From a virus, in the IMG/VR virus record IMGVR_UViG_3300044638_001362, positions 1 to 26,573 of that record: a stretch of 26,573 nucleotides of DNA; one strand, given 5' to 3'. A program made the position numbers and the translations under genes. This document shows positions 22,101 to 26,573 of this stretch, piece by piece. Numbering within the stretch: the stretch's first letter is position 1; the number at the start of each line of letters is the position of its first letter. The notes beneath the pieces were generated by a model that saw only the letters and a program-made list of their open reading frames with translations, had not been told where the DNA came from and ran no database searches.

Positions 22101-24831
22101 CAAAATGTGCAAGAGCAATTTGCTTTGTTGTCATTTTGTTAATATCTATAGCACGATATTTTTTACCTAGAGCAAGTCCTGCTTCTTTAATTGCTTTAGT
22201 TAAATTACTGCTAACAAAAACTGAATCTACATACTCAATGTCAATCTTTCCAGTCATCATACTGCGAGCAGCAACTGAATTACCCATTGAGTCTAGAACA
22301 TTTGGGCTATATTTCATTAAACGGGTTATAGTATCCATAGTTGCTGGTCCCATTTTGCCAGCATATAGGTCTTGAACTCGTAATAAAGTTTCTTCTCTAA
22401 TTGCTTGATGCGCTACATCAGCAAGAGCAACCTCATACCCATATTGTTTTGATAACTTGGCACGGGTATCTTCTAAAATATTTAAACGTTCTTGATTATC
22501 CAACTTCTGAGTTGGGTCCTTTGATGGAAATATTTTGTAAAACCCACGCTTGTACATACCCTGAGTTGTTTTAGACCCAGTAGTAGCCTCAAGTGTTGAA
22601 CGACCTGCACGACCACCAAATACAAATGAGCGCAATGCAGCAGTGCTTTGTGTAAGAAAACCAAAGAATGCTTCATCAACGCTGCTTCGTATTCCAAGAC
22701 GTGGGAAAAGAGTATTGTTTGTCCAGAAATCTGTATAAAATTTTGTAAACTTATTTCTTGTGGCTCCGCCAATAAGATGAATAGACCAGAATTTTTCAGA
22801 TAATCTTGAACTTGCTGCTGTTTGGTAAATTAAATCATATGGTAGCGGGGCAATACTTCTAGCAACCTGTGATGGTTGAACAATTCCCTTGGATGCTTGA
22901 AAGAAATCTTCGCCTTCACGTCTAACCAATGCTGGGTGTAATGTTCCAACTAGGTCAAGTGGTATCTGGGACTTTACTGTCGAGAACATACCAGTTTCAT
23001 TAAAGGTTGCAGCAAGGATTTCATCTGCAACTGTCTGTCCCTTAGGTGAACCAAGCATTCCACTTCTCATCATAACCGCTGCGTATAGGTTACGAATCAT
23101 CGTAAGTTGTATCTCTGGACTCTCGCTTAAGAATTGCTCTGTAAATGCATAGGCAGTATCTTTTTTACCCAAAGCAAGCATTGCTAAATTTCTAACATCT
23201 GACTCTGTTTTAATTGCATCTTCACCATACAGGATACGGCCAGGGCTGCGAGTAAGTCCAACTGACATTTTCTTCATCATCTTACGTGTTTTAGAAATGT
23301 CTGTTTGTAATTCAATAATATCTTTAATCGCTGGGTTAACTAAATTCTCACCATCATCAGCAACCTTTTTTAACACATCTAAAACTGTTGATAAATCTTT
23401 CTCACCCTTTTCTAGGTAAGACTGTACATTTAAATTCTTAGGGTTAGGATTAAAGATAGCATCAATAACTTTATGGGATGCAGAGGTAAGACTTCTAAAA
23501 TTTCTTGCTACGGGAATTCCATTCCTGCGGAAATTAAGATTATCTACACGGCCAGATAATAACAATCCCATATCTTCATGGTCTGTGAAAAATCTTTTTG
23601 CAGAGGCTGCATCAAAGACTTCTTCTTTTGCTAATTTTTTAACAACTTCAAGGTTAGCCCAGTCTGGAAAGTCAATACGTATTTGCTTATACACAAGTCC
23701 CTTGGCAACTGGACCTTCTGCATCTGCATAGTTCTTAACTACTTTACCTAGTTGCTCATCCCATAACTTAATAACATCGGCTTGTTTAAAAACAAAATCT
23801 ACGCCACCCTCGATGTTGCCACGCTCAGATAAGAAAACAAATTGGTCGGCAAGTTTTTCACCACGACTTTTAATTCCACCAAAACGAAGAACTGCCTCTG
23901 GAATACCAGCAACACCTCTACCAATAGCACGAGCACCTTTAATTATTGGACCAACACCAGTGTATGTAAGTGGGTCAATACCTAATTGATATGTAGCATC
24001 TACAGGACCAGATACTAAACTAGCAACTCCAGTACGTGTTTTTTTATCAGTTAAATCAATACCAACTTTTTTAAGTAATTTAGTTGCCCAATAACTTTGA
24101 TTAACTTCTGGGTCGGCTTTTAACATACTGCCAACTTTATCTCTACCTGGAGAAACCTGAGCAAAAGTTTTGATTTCTTTTAACAACTCATTAAACTGTT
24201 CAGGCTCATCGCCCATGAACTGAATTGCCTTAACCATACTTTCATCTGCTGTTCCATAAAGGTCAATTGACTCTCCAGGAGTTCTACCTTCAGTTACGCC
24301 ACGAATTAAAGTTACTAATGCTTTACCATGCTTGGCTTCATACTCAGAAATTTTATCCCATCTCCAAGAATTTTTTCCATCAAATGCTTCAGTGATAAGT
24401 TTTTTACTAAATCTTGAACCCATACGTTGTTCGGCTTGTTGTTCAACTTGGTATGGAGTATTTAAAGTTTTATAGTATTTGTCCGCTGCTGTAAATCCAG
24501 CAATAATTGGGCTGAATAAAACTTTAGCAGTAACACTACCAGCGCCAACAACAGCCTGTATTCCTCTACCAAGTGGGCTTAACTCAGGAGCAAATCGTTT
24601 TTCTTTAGAATAAAGATATCTAATATTATCTTGAACTATTGGGTCAAACTCAAGAAACTCTTTACGTCCGCTTTCCTCACTAAGTTGTAATAATCTTTTT
24701 GCTTCTTTTCTAGCATAGGACATTTGGTTAAGTGTCGTTTGTTGAGAAGGGGGTAGGCCAGCCTCTATCGCTGCCTTATAAATGTTAGGGCTTAGTTCAC
24801 CTACAACAGGGTCTAATTTTATTTCAGCCAT
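19120..24831 (-). CDS. Giant structural protein (1903 aa), putative ejection protein with SLOG-like segment
   Basis: 1903 residues, about 21% of the window. The N-terminus (SPLGRGIQAVVGAGSVTAKV, FSPIIAGFTAADKYY near 87-120) is mildly hydrophobic. Most of the rest is long helices, for example around SYLEKGEKDLSTVLDVLKKV and LERHAERQ-like charged stretches near 1310-1330. Residues about 1045-1195 differ: GKGTPLGDAKDIAMRSESDA, GKTIMLARNGKLAG, and RFIVGDMPNVDSQFIDLL with INAEYIVYHTG, which reads like a Rossmann-type SLOG/YspA nucleotide-binding domain (GDxPxVDxxF, YHTG). No transglycosylase or RNA polymerase motif is evident. Its size and position after portal and protease fit a giant ejected core protein of podoviruses. 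The start overlaps the upstream stop as TAATG. Confidence 0.7.
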   Translation of the reverse strand: MAEIKLDPVVGELSPNIYKAAIEAGLPPSQQTTLNQMSYARKEAKRLLQLSEESGRKEFLEFDPIVQDNIRYLYSKEKRFAPELSPLGRGIQAVVGAGSVTAKVLFSPIIAGFTAADKYYKTLNTPYQVEQQAEQRMGSRFSKKLITEAFDGKNSWRWDKISEYEAKHGKALVTLIRGVTEGRTPGESIDLYGTADESMVKAIQFMGDEPEQFNELLKEIKTFAQVSPGRDKVGSMLKADPEVNQSYWATKLLKKVGIDLTDKKTRTGVASLVSGPVDATYQLGIDPLTYTGVGPIIKGARAIGRGVAGIPEAVLRFGGIKSRGEKLADQFVFLSERGNIEGGVDFVFKQADVIKLWDEQLGKVVKNYADAEGPVAKGLVYKQIRIDFPDWANLEVVKKLAKEEVFDAASAKRFFTDHEDMGLLLSGRVDNLNFRRNGIPVARNFRSLTSASHKVIDAIFNPNPKNLNVQSYLEKGEKDLSTVLDVLKKVADDGENLVNPAIKDIIELQTDISKTRKMMKKMSVGLTRSPGRILYGEDAIKTESDVRNLAMLALGKKDTAYAFTEQFLSESPEIQLTMIRNLYAAVMMRSGMLGSPKGQTVADEILAATFNETGMFSTVKSQIPLDLVGTLHPALVRREGEDFFQASKGIVQPSQVARSIAPLPYDLIYQTAASSRLSEKFWSIHLIGGATRNKFTKFYTDFWTNNTLFPRLGIRSSVDEAFFGFLTQSTAALRSFVFGGRAGRSTLEATTGSKTTQGMYKRGFYKIFPSKDPTQKLDNQERLNILEDTRAKLSKQYGYEVALADVAHQAIREETLLRVQDLYAGKMGPATMDTITRLMKYSPNVLDSMGNSVAARSMMTGKIDIEYVDSVFVSSNLTKAIKEAGLALGKKYRAIDINKMTTKQIALAHFDNWNIRFSYNSEKIANGAVVNPVNAFYRYKALKTNDDFINARHSILKDVGVERVPKGFNDDYIVASGTKLDGFLSLFSTTVLYRQRGIPDVQIARIHVENMLMDMRNTFHGGPTNYNEKLFEAVKAAKSTIETNASGPQVNLKAIAGGNAGKGTPLGDAKDIAMRSESDAAIVELVDVNTQKNITKANPEGIGKTSSETSLLRLGPATSNLSGKTIMLARNGKLAGKELRPETIKSITDANAAGARFIVGDMPNVDSQFIDLLNKINAEYIVYHTGNKSRINIIPRVSETVKDAWSKASAEIDFTRFEDLTQGYQPGTNLQTRLYNLGPEKDMKIFEEEAGFNHLYSKWQNWTMDVMDATVTGIYRQPMLLLFTERALKDLKPYEKVFKDRYVRNAIEENPLLSKGIAEARGKEHAERQVTNLALTRATEELLEYVDNPSVRTNFAISIRSVGRFYRATEDFYRRVWRLYTKKPLQSLYRLRLLHTGLEASGDVYEDEKGDKFIIFPTDSIINGAVEPVLRTLTGNSTINIPSFNEFTLKLRLLNPSFSPDAGQPALAGPIGSVGVVFFRAILRELPFVPAPIKEQIQPSTTQFAEKFDSIALGQFGDRMTLRSALVPMFADTIFGTLSPTEWDRQKGTAMLQAIAYAQAFGNGLPTNATTQEKADYISKLKISTNSVIVARNMLGQISPGQPTLKDSKDLPGFMKKTGITTWKSSFYDVYNGLLRNAENEDTDVFDLAIATWVGQNPGKVIYLVPRNTKEFKVLINTTDEVKNWSIKNKKFIDTYKEIGYLFAPKAGEYNPDIYAWMQSEGLVDIPEFEDYLENVQVAEDKQKYFAIEDNLNEALKKEPGYITRRQLIDKAAQERTALLVSNPYLDAEISGKGTNRGDLKKMFKALSEAVAEPKSPIDLQTRSAMNLAIKNVSEFLTFAEDPAMGMRWDFSSMKSSKKEQVVSILTELGKTNPIVKEANRIIFTGLLNFYSRESLIAGIEDR

Positions 24832-25250
24832 TAATACCCAGCATCATCTAACATGCGAAACAACATTTCGGAATCGCCTGAAACATCATACTGTGTAAGA
24901 TTTCTAGCAATGTCTTTAATAGTTGGTTCTTGATTTGGAATTCTTCCTAATGCAATTGAACCAGGTCCATCACCAATATCTACACCACTAGTGATTACTT
25001 CATCTTTGCGAGTAGTTGGAGCAAGCAATGGTGTTAAGTCTTCAAAAGAACCTTGTGGTATTGGATTACCAGCCATAGGCGCTGCTACTTGATTATCGTA
25101 ATTTTGTTGTCCCTGTCCGTATGGTAGTCCTGCCATGTAAGTTGCGGGTTGTGTTGGTCCCCCATCAGTGCGTTGACTAAGAGAGCCAGGGCCTGATACT
25201 GGGGCTGGGTTATTCGGTTTTCTATATCCACCTTGCTCCATCATTGACAT
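24831..25250 (-). CDS. Pro/Gly/Gln-rich structural protein (139 aa)
   Basis: 139 residues. The first 70 are disordered and Pro/Gly/Gln-rich (EQGGYRKPNNPAPVSGPGSL, SQRTDGGPTQPATYMAGLPY, GQGQQNYDNQVAAPMAGNPI). The C-terminal half is more ordered: SFEDLTPLLAPTTRKDEVIT, GVDIGDGPGSIALGRIPNQE, and SGDSEMLFRMLDDAGY. The MEQGGYRxPxNPAPVSGPG beginning looks typical of a small protein found between portal and larger head genes in many actinophages. It probably acts as a linker or assembly protein. The SD AGGAG lies six bases before the ATG. No enzymatic motif. Confidence 0.7.
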   Translation of the reverse strand: MSMMEQGGYRKPNNPAPVSGPGSLSQRTDGGPTQPATYMAGLPYGQGQQNYDNQVAAPMAGNPIPQGSFEDLTPLLAPTTRKDEVITSGVDIGDGPGSIALGRIPNQEPTIKDIARNLTQYDVSGDSEMLFRMLDDAGY

Positions 25251-25258
25251 AATATCTC

Positions 25259-25828
25259 CTACTTAGTAAATTGTGTTTTAACATTTGCAGTACCACCGCA
25301 CCACAGGTTATATTGAATTGCTATATTGATTGCTTTCTTTGCTGCACCAGATGCTTTAGCGTGAGTTTTAGTTTCAGATTCTAATGCTGCCAATGCACCA
25401 AGGGCTAAGGTTCCACCAGAACCTATTGCATATAAACCTTTGTCATCTCGCATATATCCATAGTCATCGCTAACTTGATATATTCTTCCATTAAAACAAA
25501 CTAATGCATCCCAACCAGAATCATCATCGTTCTTTGTTTTAGGTGCTGGGTCGTATCCACCATCTGTTATGGTTTGTTTCATAGATGGTAATACTCTAAT
25601 CATCATAAATCTATCTGGGTCTTGAGTCTTAATTACTTTAGGTGGTTGCCATAAGTTATTAAGAATATCTCCCACAATTGCATCACCTGCAACTGCAATT
25701 AGATACTCACCAATCTTAACTACCTTGTCATACCCCTTGGCTATGTAAGGTCTATCTTGATATGAAGTTACAGTATCTGCGGCTAGAACGGCCCAGCCTT
25801 TACCTTGTATTCCAACTATTGCTGTCAT
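25259..25828 (-). CDS. HslV / proteasome beta-like Ntn-hydrolase (probable protease)
   Basis: 189 residues from the second of two adjacent ATGs (25828; the first is 25831). From this start the protein reads Met-Thr-Ala-Ile, so removal of Met exposes Thr as the N-terminal nucleophile, as in HslV (which starts MTTIVSV). The family residues follow in order: the AVLAAD aspartate sits 16 residues after the Thr (equivalent to D17), KVVKI supplies the K33-like lysine, AVAGDAIVGD is the Gly turn, and LYAIGSGGTLALGALAAL matches HslV's LIAIGSGGxxAxAAAxAL. No propeptide or HslU ATPase gene is seen. Encoded right after the portal, the usual place of a prohead protease, it could mature the capsid or degrade host/phage proteins. 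Activity is inferred. Confidence 0.85.
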   Translation of the reverse strand: MTAIVGIQGKGWAVLAADTVTSYQDRPYIAKGYDKVVKIGEYLIAVAGDAIVGDILNNLWQPPKVIKTQDPDRFMMIRVLPSMKQTITDGGYDPAPKTKNDDDSGWDALVCFNGRIYQVSDDYGYMRDDKGLYAIGSGGTLALGALAALESETKTHAKASGAAKKAINIAIQYNLWCGGTANVKTQFTK

Positions 25829-25843
25829 CATCCCCCACTTAAG

Positions 25844-26573
25844 TTATCTTCTTACTACTGTCCTAGCACTAGCATTTGCTTTACCGCCTGCACTTAGGCT
25901 AGATAAAAGACTTTGTAACCCACCGCCTTGTGGAGGTTGTGAAGGTAGACCTCCTACTGGACCTGCGGGAGCAGGGGACGTTTGCTCAACCATTTGTTCG
26001 GTACCAGCAGGAGGCAATTCTGGAGTAAAGATATCTTCAATCGCATCTTCAATTGAAACACCCTTTTGACGGGCTTTGATTACTTGTGCGATTTTTTTCA
26101 CGATATCAGATGCATCCCCACCTGATGCTGCTAGTTGCGGAATTGCTTGAGTGTACGCCTGTAGCGAACCTACCAATGCATTACGCATTTCTTCAACTTC
26201 AATTTTCTCTTGTTCTTGGGTTACGTTAATACCAAATGGTAACTCACGCATAGCCATGTCTTTAGATATTAATTTACCGCCAAGTGCTTGTAGCATGAAG
26301 ATAAGTCCCTGCGCTGGATTAAGACCAGCAAGCATGCCATAGCGAACATCGGCTGAGTAGTCACCCTTAATATCTTTTGCTGGTGTGTACTCAAGTGAGT
26401 AAGGAGAACCAGCATCAACACCACGAATTGTTTTTGTAAAGTTAAATAATTTCTCGTCCATTTCGAAACAGACAGAGATAACATCTTTAAGAGCAGAAGC
26501 AAAAATTGCTTGCGCTGATTTAACCTGTGTATCAAAGCCACCCATAAGCGCTTGAACGCCTTGTCCCGTGACT
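25844..26573 (-). CDS. Portal protein, C-terminal part (truncated by window edge)
   Basis: The frame continues upstream of the ATG at 26545 to the window edge without a stop, so this is the end of a longer gene; 233 residues lie between that ATG and the stop. Recognisable portal features are KLISKDMAMRELPFGINVTQ followed by EQEKIEVEEMRNALVG (about 90-127), helices of the crown region, and a disordered Pro/Gly tail (LPPAGTEQMVEQTSPAPAGP). The ISKxxAMRELPFG stretch is typical of portal C-termini in actinophages. The portal is the dodecameric ring through which DNA enters and leaves the head. The Ntn hydrolase gene follows 12 bases later. Confidence 0.72.
   Translation of the reverse strand, partial: VTGQGVQALMGGFDTQVKSAQAIFASALKDVISVCFEMDEKLFNFTKTIRGVDAGSPYSLEYTPAKDIKGDYSADVRYGMLAGLNPAQGLIFMLQALGGKLISKDMAMRELPFGINVTQEQEKIEVEEMRNALVGSLQAYTQAIPQLAASGGDASDIVKKIAQVIKARQKGVSIEDAIEDIFTPELPPAGTEQMVEQTSPAPAGPVGGLPSQPPQGGGLQSLLSSLSAGGKANASARTVVRR

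Noticed and set aside
19120-24831. Virion RNA polymerase (N4-like) or transglycosylase identity for the giant protein
   Set aside because: No polymerase catalytic motifs and no lytic transglycosylase glutamate motif could be found by eye, so only a structural role is proposed.

Overview
The window looks like part of the genome of a tailed phage infecting an actinobacterium. The main evidence is a WhiB-type Fe-S regulator (positions 640-915), a family essentially confined to Actinobacteria and their phages, together with lysis and head proteins of the kinds seen in actinophages. The DNA is AT-rich by eye, with genes packed end to end. That would fit a low-GC aquatic actinobacterial host such as the freshwater acI/Nanopelagicales group, but this host call is inference. 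No integrase, tRNA, insertion sequence or CRISPR array was seen.

Layout. Positions 1-1295 (+ strand) hold a short regulatory operon: the C-terminus of a sigma-region-4-like HTH protein, a small Cys-rich protein, an FmdB-like zinc ribbon, WhiB, and a putative PD-(D/E)XK nuclease. It meets the late operon head-on at a strong bidirectional hairpin terminator (1324-1354). Everything from 1378 to the right end is on the - strand and reads right to left: portal C-terminus (26545 and beyond), an HslV/proteasome-beta-like Ntn hydrolase, a Pro/Gly-rich protein, a giant 1903-aa putative ejection protein, two further putative internal virion proteins, scaffold, N4-gp56-like major capsid protein, two small head-region genes, six small Lys-rich basic proteins plus a related 53-aa protein, a connector-like protein, an Ala/Ser/Thr-repeat fibre, a small beta protein, a FN3/glycine-rich adhesin, a cyanophage-like tail protein, a conserved unknown, a GT-A glycosyltransferase, a 730-aa beta-propeller-like tail protein, then the lysis cassette (several small membrane proteins, a secreted Pro/Glu-stalk protein, a CHAP plus PG-binding endolysin).

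How it works together. The late genes build head, short tail and fibres and then lyse the cell. I see no tape-measure, tube or sheath gene, and very large internal proteins lie between portal and capsid. Together these suggest a podovirus-like particle (inference). Scaffold and capsid genes are bracketed by hairpins, and the capsid ribosome-binding site sits inside a perfect stem-loop, so capsid expression may be tuned separately. Gene ends and starts overlap repeatedly as TAATG or ATGA, implying translational coupling. Large terminase, most of the portal and the replication genes must lie outside the window.

Most unusual items: the proteasome-like hydrolase in the usual prohead-protease position, with its catalytic Thr directly after the initiator Met; the giant protein with a SLOG-like nucleotide-binding segment; the sigma-4/WhiB/zinc-protein cluster; the secreted P/E-stalk protein inside the lysis cassette; the island of tiny basic proteins; and the glycosyltransferase in the tail module.
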